Shown here piece by piece: positions 30,454 through 39,455 of a DNA stretch of 48,093 bases. A model generated the notes under the pieces. It worked only from the letters and a program-made list of their open reading frames with translations, was not told the origin of the DNA and searched no databases. The position numbers and the translations under genes were made by a program. Source of the DNA: a virus. The stretch spans positions 1-48,093 of IMG/VR virus record IMGVR_UViG_3300031603_000009. One strand, 5' to 3'. Position 1 is the stretch's first letter. Each line of letters starts with the position of its first letter.

Positions 30454-31493
30454 GCGAAATGACACCGGAAATATTATCACCTATTGAGCTACTCGGGGAT
30501 AGTGCAGTTGCAATACGTGCCGAGGGAAATGTTGTCGTAACTGGTTTGACAGATGAGTTTAAAATCAATATTGCTGCATCTCTTGTATGGATGGACAACG
30601 ATCTGTTAACAGATGATGACTTTGACAGAGCTAAAAAGGATATCAAGGATAGTAAAACGCTTGAGAATCGTCTGAAGACAGCCGTTGACGATATGATTAA
30701 CGGTCAGAAAGAGGTGGCCGAGACAAAAGAGCTAGTTGACGGTTATGTTGCTGAACTTTCAACGAAGCGGCTAAACCTTAACACATCTGTCAAGACAAGG
30801 GATATTGCTAAGAAGAAAGAGATTACCGGCAACGGCAAGTCACATGTTGAGAGGGTTCTGTCACTAACATCAGTGGAAAGAGTGTGGAGCTTCGACACTT
30901 CAGTTATCGATAACGCCATAAAGAACAAAAAGAAATATCACATCATGGAAGAATCTGTGAATCTTGCTGTTATCGACTTGATAGAGCGACTTGCATGGTT
31001 TGAGTACATGTACGACAACAATGCCAATCTAATTGCTGAATCTCTTGTGCGTGTACCTACATTAAAATACCACGATAAAAACGTCCTGCTCATTGAAGAC
31101 ACCAAAACGCTCAAGCTGACCATCATAGCTAGAGAGCTTGAGCAAGAGCTGATCCTCAAGGAAGAGGCTGAACGGAGAGCAGCAAAGAAAATTGAAGATG
31201 ATCGTATCGCCAAAGAAAAAGCAGACAAGGAAGAATCAGACCGGCTTACCAAAGTTGAGAATGACCCAAAACCAAAAACTAAAGCGGCAGTCGTGGTTAT
31301 GTCGTCGTGGGAAAGACAACCTACAACAGGCCAATTACCACCAGAAACACCATCTTTTCAAGAACCACCACCAATTTCAGAAGACAAAACATACACCATT
31401 TTTTTTCGGTTAACGGGATCAGAGCAACGCAAAATCGAACTTTGTGAAAGATTAAGGTTGGCACAAGGTGTGTCTGACATAAGCGAGGTATAA
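30450..31493 (+). CDS. DUF1351-like recombination-operon protein
   Basis: 347 residues, ATGA overlap. Residues 60-230 are alpha-helical with a charged core (FDRAKKDIKDSKTLENRLKT, RLNLNTSVKTRDIAKKKE) like the DUF1351 proteins that sit beside annealing proteins. Residues 230-275 form a coiled coil, then a Pro-rich linker and a short C-terminal alpha-beta segment (YTIFFRLTGSEQRKIELCER). It probably works with the annealing protein. Confidence 0.55.
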   Translation: MSEMTPEILSPIELLGDSAVAIRAEGNVVVTGLTDEFKINIAASLVWMDNDLLTDDDFDRAKKDIKDSKTLENRLKTAVDDMINGQKEVAETKELVDGYVAELSTKRLNLNTSVKTRDIAKKKEITGNGKSHVERVLSLTSVERVWSFDTSVIDNAIKNKKKYHIMEESVNLAVIDLIERLAWFEYMYDNNANLIAESLVRVPTLKYHDKNVLLIEDTKTLKLTIIARELEQELILKEEAERRAAKKIEDDRIAKEKADKEESDRLTKVENDPKPKTKAAVVVMSSWERQPTTGQLPPETPSFQEPPPISEDKTYTIFFRLTGSEQRKIELCERLRLAQGVSDISEV

Positions 31494-31495
31494 AA

Positions 31496-31669
31496 TTGAA
31501 AAGAGCGTCACCTGTGGAAATGAGGAAAGCACTGGAAGTCGTCGATCAGCTGAAACAGATAGGTGTCTTGTTCGTGCCGATTCCTGTGCTTAGTAAAAAA
31601 GACCACCAACAATTGACTAAAGACCTTGACCGGCGGCTGGGTGCTATTATCAAAGGAGTGGAGGTGTGA
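31496..31669 (+). CDS. 57-residue hypothetical protein (TTG start)
   Basis: TTG 31496 after GAGG, ending in a GTGTGA overlap with the next gene. Helical N-terminus, then GVLFVPIPVLSKKDHQQL. Common as a small protein in early operons, function unknown. Confidence 0.5.
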   Translation: MKRASPVEMRKALEVVDQLKQIGVLFVPIPVLSKKDHQQLTKDLDRRLGAIIKGVEV

Positions 31670-31866
31670 AAGAAACAAACGTAGACAAATGCACAAAAAG
31701 AACGGTCGTCATTAATAACGAAAATTATTACCTGGTCGTTGGTGACAAATTCGTCCAGGTGACAGTGCCACGCGAGAACGATCCTGTCATGTCTGAAACC
31801 AGGCAAATTGCTGAAACTTTGTGCGACGAGATAACCGATGTCATGGAAACAAGAGCGGGGGGTTAG
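31666..31866 (+). CDS. Hypothetical protein, 66 aa
   Basis: GTG 31666, GGAGGTG overlapping. It has short beta strands (TVVINNENYYLVVGDKFVQV) and an acidic C-terminal helix. No family recognised. Confidence 0.5.
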   Translation: MKETNVDKCTKRTVVINNENYYLVVGDKFVQVTVPRENDPVMSETRQIAETLCDEITDVMETRAGG

Positions 31867-31867
31867 T

Positions 31868-32011
31868 ATGCCATTAAAAGATTACGAAGTTGTTCGAGAT
31901 AAATTTGAAGAAGAGATATTGGATGATTTATGTTTCCCATGCTGTAATTGTAAACATCGGCACGGGCCAGCAAACAGAGGAACTTGTTGCGTCTGTGACC
32001 AAACAAATTAA
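31868..32011 (+). CDS. 47-residue cysteine-rich zinc protein
   Basis: ATG 31868 follows GGGGGG after 5 bases. The C-terminal half has FPCCNCKH and CCVCDQ, enough Cys/His for a zinc knuckle. Probably a small early regulator. Confidence 0.5.
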   Translation: MPLKDYEVVRDKFEEEILDDLCFPCCNCKHRHGPANRGTCCVCDQTN

Positions 32012-32073
32012 AGGGAGGAAAAGTTGAAGACAAAAAACTCATAAGAAATCGAATAAAGGGAATGCTATGATGG

Positions 32074-32102
32074 TTGACATATCGTTGATAAAGCGGTATT
32101 TT
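32074..32102 (+). promoter_or_regulatory. Promoter before the acidic 83-aa gene
   Basis: TTGACA (32074-32079), 17 bases, TATTTT (32097-32102), with an AAGGAG ribosome site before ATG 32136. Confidence 0.6.
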
Positions 32103-32135
32103 TACAGTTAAAGAATTCTTATTTAAGGAGAACTG

Positions 32136-32387
32136 ATGGCGATTATTGAATATGACACGGATGCAGGAACAATTTCAACGGACGGTATAGACCCGATCGA
32201 GGTGAAAGATGTTATGGAGGCAATTCAGGTAATCGAGGCTATTGCTAGTGAGATGGATTCCAGCGAGACTGAGCTACCCGAAGATATCGACACAGGAATG
32301 GACGAACAAGAGCAAGAATCAGAGGCCATGGCAGCAGAGTACGACGGAAAGAAGATCAAAAAACGTGGTATGGCTGAAAAATATTAA
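32136..32387 (+). CDS. Small acidic protein
   Basis: 83 residues. Strongly acidic centre (MDSSETELPEDIDTGMDEQE) with a basic end. It has its own promoter and is followed by a terminator-like element, so it is transcribed as a short separate unit. Acidic phage proteins of this kind often mimic DNA or bind host enzymes, but that is conjecture here. Confidence 0.5.
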   Translation: MAIIEYDTDAGTISTDGIDPIEVKDVMEAIQVIEAIASEMDSSETELPEDIDTGMDEQEQESEAMAAEYDGKKIKKRGMAEKY

Positions 32388-32395
32388 ATCCCCCA

Positions 32396-32471
32396 GACAC
32401 GACTAGGCTCCGGCGCTCGACAAGGCTCCGGTGCCGAAAACAGACCACTCATCTGCGTCGTGTCGTTTTTT
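32396..32471 (+). terminator. Branched terminator-like structure
   Basis: GACACGAC (32396-32403) pairs perfectly with GTCGTGTC (32457-32464), followed by six T (32466-32471). The 53-base interior contains GGCTCCGG twice in direct repeat and can form a smaller hairpin. The long interior makes it an atypical terminator. Confidence 0.5.
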
Positions 32472-32496
32472 ATGAGTCATGATGATGGAGATTGTT

Positions 32497-32841
32497 ATGA
32501 AGAATAAAAGATTGTTGGAGTGGTTTGAACAAGAACTGGCTAAGAAAGACGCAAGGATTGAATTGCAGATTAAATACCTTGCCACTGCCTTAGCTGATAA
32601 CGTAAAGCTAAAGGAAGACATAGACCACAGAATAACTATGTCAAAAGACGAGTTAGAGTTAAAATGTGAAAAAAAACTTGTTACACTAGACAGACAGAAC
32701 AGCGTTGTGTTTGACGCGTTACGCGAGAGATACCGCATAGACTTGCGTGAACTGTACGAGAAACACCATACGAGAATTGACGCAATGCACAGTGAGATAC
32801 TTGGCCGGTTGCCTAATTATAACGTGAGTAAAACTGAGTAA
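32497..32841 (+). CDS. Coiled-coil hypothetical protein A
   Basis: 114 residues from ATG 32497 (GGAG 9 bases upstream; the ATG run at 32479 overlaps it). Long charged helices (LLEWFEQELAKKDARIELQI) suggest a coiled coil. The leader GGAGATTGTT is nearly the same as that of the next gene. Confidence 0.5.
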   Translation: MKNKRLLEWFEQELAKKDARIELQIKYLATALADNVKLKEDIDHRITMSKDELELKCEKKLVTLDRQNSVVFDALRERYRIDLRELYEKHHTRIDAMHSEILGRLPNYNVSKTE

Positions 32842-32858
32842 TAACGACGGAGGTTGTT

Positions 32859-33251
32859 ATGGATAAGAAAACACTAAAAGCAGCTCTACGTCATGAGCGT
32901 AAAATAAACAAAGAGCTGACCGCAACAAACCTTGAACGGCGACTTTCTTGCAATAAGCTCAAGGCAAAACTGAAAAACAAATTTGACGAGAGCGTTTATG
33001 TAGCCAGAGAAGCATCCGCAAGTAGCTTGATTATTGAAATGAGGAATGAAATAGATAGCCTTGACCAGGCCATAGCAAGCAAAAACGAAGAAGTCGAAGC
33101 AATGAAAGAGAAGTTGAGGAAGCCTTATGTGAAAAGTTATCCAAAAACCATAAAAGTAGTTAGCCTGGAAACGGGCGCAGAGAATGCAGAACTAAAGGCA
33201 GAAAACACAGAGCTACTCGAATGGCTAAATGCACTACACGTTATGGTGTGA
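32859..33251 (+). CDS. Coiled-coil hypothetical protein B
   Basis: 130 residues after GGAGGTTGTT. Lys/Glu-rich heptads throughout (ALRHERKINKELTATNLERR, NAELKAENTELLEWLNAL). Similar leader and style to the preceding gene; possibly an old duplication. Function unknown. Confidence 0.5.
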   Translation: MDKKTLKAALRHERKINKELTATNLERRLSCNKLKAKLKNKFDESVYVAREASASSLIIEMRNEIDSLDQAIASKNEEVEAMKEKLRKPYVKSYPKTIKVVSLETGAENAELKAENTELLEWLNALHVMV

Positions 33252-33409
33252 TTGTGGACGACAAAGTATCCAAAGGAATTGGCAAAGCAGAGAGAAGCCT
33301 TGACCCAATTGTGACTGCCGACAAACCTTTAACGGTGCGATCACTAGCACAAATTCTATACAGAGCGGCAAGGTTGTTTTGTACTTTGTTGGAAAAAGAG
33401 TTAAAGTAA
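33248..33409 (+). CDS. Small protein at the end of the early operon
   Basis: 53 residues if it starts at GTG 33248 (GTGA overlap); an in-frame ATG at 33221 would lie inside the upstream gene and has no ribosome site. It has a helical C-terminus (VRSLAQILYRAARLFCTLLE). No family recognised. Confidence 0.35.
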   Translation: MIVDDKVSKGIGKAERSLDPIVTADKPLTVRSLAQILYRAARLFCTLLEKELK

Positions 33410-33481
33410 ATGATATTAGTAGGACAAACTGTTTGAGAAGAATCAACGTCTCGGTCGTGAGTTAGACAAAGACTAAAATAG

Positions 33482-33512
33482 ATCTCCCCCACTCAACAGA
33501 CGCAAGGGAGAT
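33482..33512. promoter_or_regulatory. 7-bp stem-loop before the early terminator
   Basis: ATCTCCC (33482-33488) pairs with GGGAGAT (33506-33512) across 17 bases. No T-run follows; possible processing or pausing element. Confidence 0.3.
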
Positions 33513-33535
33513 ATAAACCATACGCTTAACATTTA

Positions 33536-33577
33536 GGCTGCACGGTGATAGAGATATCACTGGTGCGGCCTTTTTTT
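33536..33577 (+). terminator. Strong rho-independent terminator between early and late genes
   Basis: GGCTGCACGGTGATA (33536-33550), GAGA loop, TATCACTGGTGCGGCC (33555-33570, one G-U pair and a bulge), then seven T. It separates the early operon from the terminase-led late operon and is a natural place for antitermination control. Confidence 0.88.
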
Positions 33578-33592
33578 GTTTTGAGGGATTGA

Positions 33593-34195
33593 ATGGTAGC
33601 TAGGGTAAAAGTTGATTGGGATGCAATAGAGCCTCACTACAGGGCAGGGATTAGAACGCTCAAGGATATGGGCGCTGAGTTCGGTGTCTCTGATGCTGGT
33701 ATCTTCAAACATGCAAAGAAGTTTAAGTGGACAAGAAATCTAGCGGGGAAAATCAAGGCACTGGCTGAAGCGAAGGTTAGTGCGCTAGAGGTTAATAACG
33801 AGGTTAATAAAAAAAAGGCATTAACCGAAGCGGAACGGATTGAGGTTGATTCAACAAAAATTGCGACAGTATGTTTCAATGAACGAAAAGACTTAACTGA
33901 TGTTCGAGATCTGTACAGAGGACTGTTTGAAGAGTTTAGGTCTTTATGCGAAGGAAGAGAAGATATCATTAAGCTTAAGGAACTAGTCAACGATCCAGAC
34001 ATAACACCATCCATGGCTATTGACACATTTAATAAGGTTGTTTCTTTCACAGGGAGAATCGACAACGGAAAGAAGCTTGTTGAAACAATGAAGGTGCTGT
34101 TTGAATTAGAGAGAAAGATTTTCAAGCTGGACACCGCTGAAGAAGAAGCAGACAATAAATTCACCGACATAGTAAGAAGGGTCGTCAATGGCTAA
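33593..34195 (+). CDS. Terminase small subunit
   Basis: 200 residues. The N-terminal HTH (VDWDAIEPHYRAGIRTLKDM, GAEFGVSDAGIFKHAKKFKW) is typical of small terminases that recognise the packaging site. The C-terminal helices would form the oligomeric ring. It overlaps the large subunit gene by 8 bp. The ribosome site GAGGG precedes ATG 33593. Confidence 0.75.
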   Translation: MVARVKVDWDAIEPHYRAGIRTLKDMGAEFGVSDAGIFKHAKKFKWTRNLAGKIKALAEAKVSALEVNNEVNKKKALTEAERIEVDSTKIATVCFNERKDLTDVRDLYRGLFEEFRSLCEGREDIIKLKELVNDPDITPSMAIDTFNKVVSFTGRIDNGKKLVETMKVLFELERKIFKLDTAEEEADNKFTDIVRRVVNG

Positions 34196-35423
34196 TGAGC
34201 TAACCATAGACACTGCTAAAGTGTTTTTACCACTGCTTGACCCAGCAAGGTACAAGGGCGTTCACGGTGGCAGGGGCGGCGCAAAGAGTCACTTTTTGGC
34301 TGGCTTAATGATCGAGGAAAATATCAGCAAAAAGTTAGATAATGTTTGTCTGAGAGAAACACTAAAATCTCTTGAGTTTTCCGTAAAGAAATTGTTGGAA
34401 CAAAAAATAGAATCAATGAACGCCGGTTCTTACTTCGAGGTGCAAGATAGAAGGATACTAACTAAGCGTGGTGGAATAATAATCTTTGAGGGTATGCAGA
34501 ATCACACAGCCAGCTCAATAAAATCATTAGAAGGTTTTGACCGATCTTGGTTTGAAGAGTCGCAAGACGCGTCTCAATTAAGTCTTGATCTTCTCAGGCC
34601 AACGATACGTAAGCCAGGCAGCGAGCTATGGTTCTCATGGAATCCTAACTTTGAAACCGACCCAATTGACGCGTTGTTAAGAAGCGATGCTCCGCCACCA
34701 GACTCAACAGTGATAGAGGCAAACTTTATGGACAATCCTTGGTTTCCTGATGTCCTCAAAGTTGAGATGGAATATGACCGGTCGAGGGATATTGAAAAGT
34801 ACAATCATATTTGGCTAGGTGAGTATCAAACCAACTCCGAATCGAGGGTATTCAAGAACTGGACAGTTGAAGAGTTTGATTCACCTCAAAGCGGAATATA
34901 TAGGCTTGGTGCGGATTGGGGCTTTGCTGTTGATCCATCTGTTTTAATAAGGTCAAGAATAGAGGGCAAAATACTTTACATAGACTATGAGGCTTACATG
35001 GTTGGTTGTGAAATAGACCAACTACCCGACCTGTTTGACCAAGTGCCTAATGCCAGAAAGTGGTTCATAACAGCAGACAATGCAAGGCCGGAAACCATAA
35101 GTTACATGAAAAAACATGGATTTCCTAAGATTACCCCCGCCCAAAAAGGGAAGGGTAGCGTGGAGGATGGTATAGAGTGGCTGAAGTCTTTTGATATAGT
35201 CGTTCATCCAAGGTGTGAAAATACAATAAGCGAGTTGACAAATTACAGATACAAGACCGACAAACTCACTGGAGTTGTATTGCCAATCTTGATGGACAAA
35301 GACAACCACGTAATTGATGCTCTTCGTTACGCCTGTGAGGGTGCGAGGAAGGCAGGTAAATCTCAACATAAGATGCCGCAGTTCAACCAATTTCAAGCGA
35401 CGGCAAATGGAATGGGGATGTAA
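34188..35423 (+). CDS. Terminase large subunit (PBSX-like)
   Basis: 411 residues. ATPase: Walker A GGRGGAKS at residues 27-34, Walker B-like DRSWFEESQDA, coupling motif LWFSWNPN. Nuclease: RLGADWGFAVDPSV, FITADNARPETI and HVIDALRYACEGA supply the acidic metal ligands of the RNase H-fold. It pumps DNA into the prohead and cuts concatemers. Length is normal for the PBSX/Terminase_3-6 group. Confidence 0.92.
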   Translation: MANELTIDTAKVFLPLLDPARYKGVHGGRGGAKSHFLAGLMIEENISKKLDNVCLRETLKSLEFSVKKLLEQKIESMNAGSYFEVQDRRILTKRGGIIIFEGMQNHTASSIKSLEGFDRSWFEESQDASQLSLDLLRPTIRKPGSELWFSWNPNFETDPIDALLRSDAPPPDSTVIEANFMDNPWFPDVLKVEMEYDRSRDIEKYNHIWLGEYQTNSESRVFKNWTVEEFDSPQSGIYRLGADWGFAVDPSVLIRSRIEGKILYIDYEAYMVGCEIDQLPDLFDQVPNARKWFITADNARPETISYMKKHGFPKITPAQKGKGSVEDGIEWLKSFDIVVHPRCENTISELTNYRYKTDKLTGVVLPILMDKDNHVIDALRYACEGARKAGKSQHKMPQFNQFQATANGMGM

Positions 35424-35632
35424 TGGCAAGACTAACAGACGAACAAATGAAAAAAGAGATACAGGAATATGTAGAGAAGTTTGTGTTTCACAGATTCCCA
35501 GACGAATTAACACCTAAACTAGAAATGCAGATGAAGGAAATTATATTCGACGCATTCTCTGACGGTATGCATTTTGCTGAGTTGCAGCATGTTGGTGAGA
35601 AGAAGTCTAAGATTATTTTGCCAGGTGGATGA
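35423..35632 (+). CDS. Small hypothetical protein between terminase and head genes
   Basis: 69 residues, TAATG overlap with the large terminase gene. Helical (EQMKKEIQEYVEKFVFHRFP) with an amphipathic C-terminal half. Function unknown. Confidence 0.5.
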   Translation: MARLTDEQMKKEIQEYVEKFVFHRFPDELTPKLEMQMKEIIFDAFSDGMHFAELQHVGEKKSKIILPGG

Positions 35633-35718
35633 TATGCGTGACCAAATAGAACCATAGTGTGAGTTGTTCGGGGAAAAGTTCACAGCTGTTAAATATATTG
35701 ACAAGTAAAGGATAAATA

Positions 35719-36102
35719 ATGGCAACACCAAAAGCATCAAGATCAGATATATCAATAGATGACTCAGTTACTTTGTTTACGTGGCTACTGACAACCGCAG
35801 ACCACACAGGTGAGGCGGTCAAGACGGTAGAGTTGTCTGCATCGTCCATACAAGTGTTAGGGACAGCAGTTGCAGCAACATTTGGTGGTTCAACTGTTGT
35901 TATCGAAGGGAGCCTTGATGGGACAAACTTTGTTGGCCTTGACGACGTGACAGGTACAGTTATTGAAATGACAACAGAGACGCTACAGACATTCCTTGAA
36001 GGGTTCGTTTGGGTAAGACCAAGGCTATCTGTTGTTGGAACAGCAGCAACTATCACAGCAATCGTCATGGCACGAAAGCCAATTGTCTCACGGTCTAACT
36101 AA
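35719..36102 (+). CDS. Probable head decoration or fibre-like protein
   Basis: 127 residues after AAAGGA. Beta-rich with VVIEGSLDGTNFVGLDDVTG and WVRPRLSVVGTAATITAIVM, the discoidin/Ig-like 'S.DG..w..L' pattern of small phage virion proteins. The stop overlaps the portal ATG. Virion role is from pattern and position. Confidence 0.55.
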   Translation: MATPKASRSDISIDDSVTLFTWLLTTADHTGEAVKTVELSASSIQVLGTAVAATFGGSTVVIEGSLDGTNFVGLDDVTGTVIEMTTETLQTFLEGFVWVRPRLSVVGTAATITAIVMARKPIVSRSN

Positions 36103-38333
36103 TGAAACAGTATCTTGACGCATCGGAAGAAGCAGAAAACCTCGACGCATTGCTAGAAGACGCCCTGGAGAAACTTCGATATAAGAAGTTGATACAGGTT
36201 GAGGAAATCGGCAAGGCGGCGGCTAAGTTACGTGATGCTGCTGTTAAAGGTCGTGCATCGTCAGGTTGCGAAACGATATGGAAAGAAGATCGCGAATACT
36301 ATGAGGGGATTGACGAGAGATCCCGCGACATAGAGTCAAGTTACACTAAGCCAGCGTCAGGGACTGGTGGATTGCAAGGCAATACAAGTTCAGAGTACAC
36401 AAACAAATGTACAGCATTTTTTAACATAACACGGCAATTCTGTGATTCTGGTTCCGCCCGCATGGGTGACATTCTACTGCCTGCTGGAGACTGGAATTTT
36501 ACAGTTAAGGCCACACCGATCAGATCTATCCCGGAAGACTTACAGACACTTGTTGACGACGTACAAAACAACCAACCTGGTCAAGACAATCAGGCACCCC
36601 CTTTGCCCGTTCCTGAACAGTCTGTTGAAGTTGCAGAAGACCAGCTTAAGGACTGGTTAATTGACTGCACATATCACACAGAAGTTAGAAAGGCTGTTGA
36701 AGATGCAGCAATAATAGGAACTGGAATAATAAAAGGTCCGGTTCCTTATCTTCAGCAGAGCAGGAAGGTGGAAAGCGGGACCATGGTAATAACTGACGTT
36801 TCTCTGCCAGGAACGTTCCATGTGAAGCCTGAAAACTTTTATCCGGATCCGTCATGTGGTGATAACATCCACAACGGCGCATTCACATGGGAAAAGGACA
36901 ACATAACAGCAAAGAAGCTAATCGCCTTAAAAAAAGATCCATCTTATCTTGCATCACAAATCGACAAGGTGTTAGACGAAGGGCCAAGTAAAAAGAATAA
37001 GACCGACGGATTACCAAACGGAGAGAAGACCAAGTACAGCGAATCGTTCGAGATATGGTACGGCTACTGTATGCTATCAAGGGAAGATATGTTGGCAATG
37101 ACCGACGAAGAGGACGAGAGCGACGAAGAGATTGACCGTCATGAGCTAGTTCCTGCGGTTGTTGTGCTGGTAAACGATACTGCAATAAAAGCCTTCTTGA
37201 ATCCTCTCGATTCAGGTGCTTTTCCGTACGACATAATGCCGTGGCAGCGACGTGTTGACTCTTGGACAGGTATTGGTATTGCTCGACAGGGACGGACAGC
37301 CCAGGACATGTTTAACGCATCTGCGCGCAAAATGATGGAGAACGCTGGATTGTCATCTGCTCCCATAATTGTTGTTAGACAAAACGCAATCGCCCCGACC
37401 GATGGAAACTGGAGCCTGTACGGAGGCAAGGTGTTTGTGGCTACGGAAGAAGGAGACATTAGATCAGTTGCTGATGCAATAACAGCCATCAATATACCAA
37501 TGATGCAAGTCGAGCTCCAAAACATCATAACACTAGCTCGCGAAATGATGGAAGAGGCAACAGGTATATTCTTCATCATGCAGGGCCAGCAAGGGTCTGC
37601 GCCTGACACGGTTGGCGGAATGGAGATCTTGCAGCGTAATTCGTCTGCGATACTCAGACGACTGGCAAGGACATTCGACGAGAACGTTACAGAGCCACAT
37701 ATCAAAAGATACTACGAGTACATGCTCCTTGACCCAGAAGTTGACGAGGCTGCAAAAATAGAGCTACAAATACAAGCCATTGGATCAACCGCATTAGTTG
37801 AGCGAGAAATACACGCTATGCAAGCGCAGCAGTTATTACAAGCATCAGCTAATCCAATATTTGGGATTGACCCAGAAAAAGCAATGGAAGAGGTCTTGAA
37901 GTCGCAGAGATTCCAACCGGACAAGTGGTTGCTCGGCGAAGACAAGAAAGCCGAGATGGCACAAGCACCACCGCCTCCAATGCCACAGATTGAAGTTGCG
38001 AAGATTCGTGCAGAAACAGCGGTTATGCAGGAAGAGGGTAAGCGTGCCAAGAATGCAGCTGATATGGACAGAGACAAAATCTATGCAGAGGGTGTAGCCA
38101 GGCGTGACCAGTCAAATGATTTCTACAATCAGCAGGAATTAACAATGCGCAGAGAACTCGCGATACTTGATTATGCGAATAAACACCAGATCAGCCTGGA
38201 TAAAGTAAAAGCAGGATTGGCAGATACAGTAATGAAGCTAAAGGTTCAAAAAGAGCTATCTGGTAGCCAAGTGATAGAACCAGCCGTTGAACCGGCTGGT
38301 CGCGCTCCTGACGGCCAATCATTTCAAAAATAA
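36102..38333 (+). CDS. Portal protein
   Basis: 743 residues, TAATG overlap. The length and landmarks suit podovirus head-to-tail connector portals: FFNITRQFCDSGSARMGDIL, LLPAGDWNFTVKATP, KPENFYPDPS, MPWQRRVDSWTGIGIARQGR, a helical core at 420-560 and a long charged C-terminal barrel region (AEMAQAPPPPMPQIEVAKIR). It forms the dodecameric DNA entry ring. It directly follows terminase and precedes scaffold and capsid, as expected. Confidence 0.85.
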   Translation: MKQYLDASEEAENLDALLEDALEKLRYKKLIQVEEIGKAAAKLRDAAVKGRASSGCETIWKEDREYYEGIDERSRDIESSYTKPASGTGGLQGNTSSEYTNKCTAFFNITRQFCDSGSARMGDILLPAGDWNFTVKATPIRSIPEDLQTLVDDVQNNQPGQDNQAPPLPVPEQSVEVAEDQLKDWLIDCTYHTEVRKAVEDAAIIGTGIIKGPVPYLQQSRKVESGTMVITDVSLPGTFHVKPENFYPDPSCGDNIHNGAFTWEKDNITAKKLIALKKDPSYLASQIDKVLDEGPSKKNKTDGLPNGEKTKYSESFEIWYGYCMLSREDMLAMTDEEDESDEEIDRHELVPAVVVLVNDTAIKAFLNPLDSGAFPYDIMPWQRRVDSWTGIGIARQGRTAQDMFNASARKMMENAGLSSAPIIVVRQNAIAPTDGNWSLYGGKVFVATEEGDIRSVADAITAINIPMMQVELQNIITLAREMMEEATGIFFIMQGQQGSAPDTVGGMEILQRNSSAILRRLARTFDENVTEPHIKRYYEYMLLDPEVDEAAKIELQIQAIGSTALVEREIHAMQAQQLLQASANPIFGIDPEKAMEEVLKSQRFQPDKWLLGEDKKAEMAQAPPPPMPQIEVAKIRAETAVMQEEGKRAKNAADMDRDKIYAEGVARRDQSNDFYNQQELTMRRELAILDYANKHQISLDKVKAGLADTVMKLKVQKELSGSQVIEPAVEPAGRAPDGQSFQK

Positions 38334-38335
38334 CC

Positions 38336-38539
38336 ATGGATAAACTAGAACCAATAGAATCAAGCAGCGAGTTGTGGTTGAAACTATCAGAACATTTTGC
38401 CGAAAGACGAGATATTCTGAGAGCAAAAAACGATAATCTCAGTCTTGATTTAAACGAAACTCTTTATACGAGAGGTCAAATCTCTGTATATAAAGAACTG
38501 TTAAGGTTGGCACAACCAACACAACCTATCATAACGTGA
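38336..38539 (+). CDS. Small hypothetical protein after portal
   Basis: 67 residues, two bases after the portal stop. Helical, polar (ELWLKLSEHFAERRDILRAK). No strong ribosome site, so coupled translation is likely. Function unknown. Confidence 0.5.
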   Translation: MDKLEPIESSSELWLKLSEHFAERRDILRAKNDNLSLDLNETLYTRGQISVYKELLRLAQPTQPIIT

Positions 38540-38568
38540 CGGATTTTAATGCCACGAAAGGGTAACAC

Positions 38569-39438
38569 ATGAAAACAGAAGAAGACAAAGCATTGGAAGC
38601 TGCGTTCAACGACGAAACAATAGAAGCTCCGACGGAAGAAACTGCCGAGGAAGAAATTGAAGAAATCGTTGACGGTATTATCGAAGAAGATGCAGACGTT
38701 GGTGCTGAAGTTACTGACAACGTAGAAACAATCGTCGAAGGAGAAGAAGTCCTTGAGCCTGAAATGATTGGTGGGATGACGATTGATGCATTTCAAAGTG
38801 TTATCGCCAGGGCCAAAGAGGTTGATGATCTAAAGGCCACTGTAGCCAAATTGCGGGACACAATGCACGGCAGGTTAGGGGGCATTGAGCAGCAAATCAA
38901 GTCTACTCCAAAGGCTAAGATTGACATATTTTCTCCAAAGCTCAAAGAAAGGCTTGGTGAAGAGTTCCCAGAGCTTGGGGAGATATTTTTTGATGGTGCA
39001 GAAGACGAGCAATTGCCTCAAGCACCGGAAGAGATAAAACAGCCAAATACAGAGAGAATAGTAGTTGCCCCGTCTCCGTCAGGAAGTGAAGGACTAACCC
39101 AAGATCAAGAAAAAGAACTTGTGTTAATCGAAAAATCTCATCCTGACTGGAAACAGGTTATAAGAAGCACAGACTTCAACCAGTTCTTGGCAAAAAAAAC
39201 GATAGAGGATCAGAACAGATTCAACTCTTCATGGAACGCAGATACAGTTTCTGGACCTATCGCAGAGTTCAAGGCATGGAAAACAGAATCAGACGCAGAA
39301 TCAGCAAAAGCAGCAAAGGCTAAAGCTGACAGAACGAAAAGAATTACAACGGCAATCACACCAAGGGGAGACGGAATACCCTCGGAACACAATATAGATG
39401 ACGAGGAAGAGGCCATGAACAGGGCCTACTCGGCATAA
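38569..39438 (+). CDS. Scaffolding protein
   Basis: 289 residues, AAAGGG site. Very acidic N-terminus (EEIEEIVDGIIEEDADVGAE), a coiled-coil centre and a Lys/Ala-rich C-terminal helix (ESAKAAKAKADRTKRITTAI), typical of capsid scaffolds whose basic end contacts the shell. It sits directly before the major capsid gene. Confidence 0.75.
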   Translation: MKTEEDKALEAAFNDETIEAPTEETAEEEIEEIVDGIIEEDADVGAEVTDNVETIVEGEEVLEPEMIGGMTIDAFQSVIARAKEVDDLKATVAKLRDTMHGRLGGIEQQIKSTPKAKIDIFSPKLKERLGEEFPELGEIFFDGAEDEQLPQAPEEIKQPNTERIVVAPSPSGSEGLTQDQEKELVLIEKSHPDWKQVIRSTDFNQFLAKKTIEDQNRFNSSWNADTVSGPIAEFKAWKTESDAESAKAAKAKADRTKRITTAITPRGDGIPSEHNIDDEEEAMNRAYSA

Positions 39439-39455
39439 CATATTAGGAGCACGAA

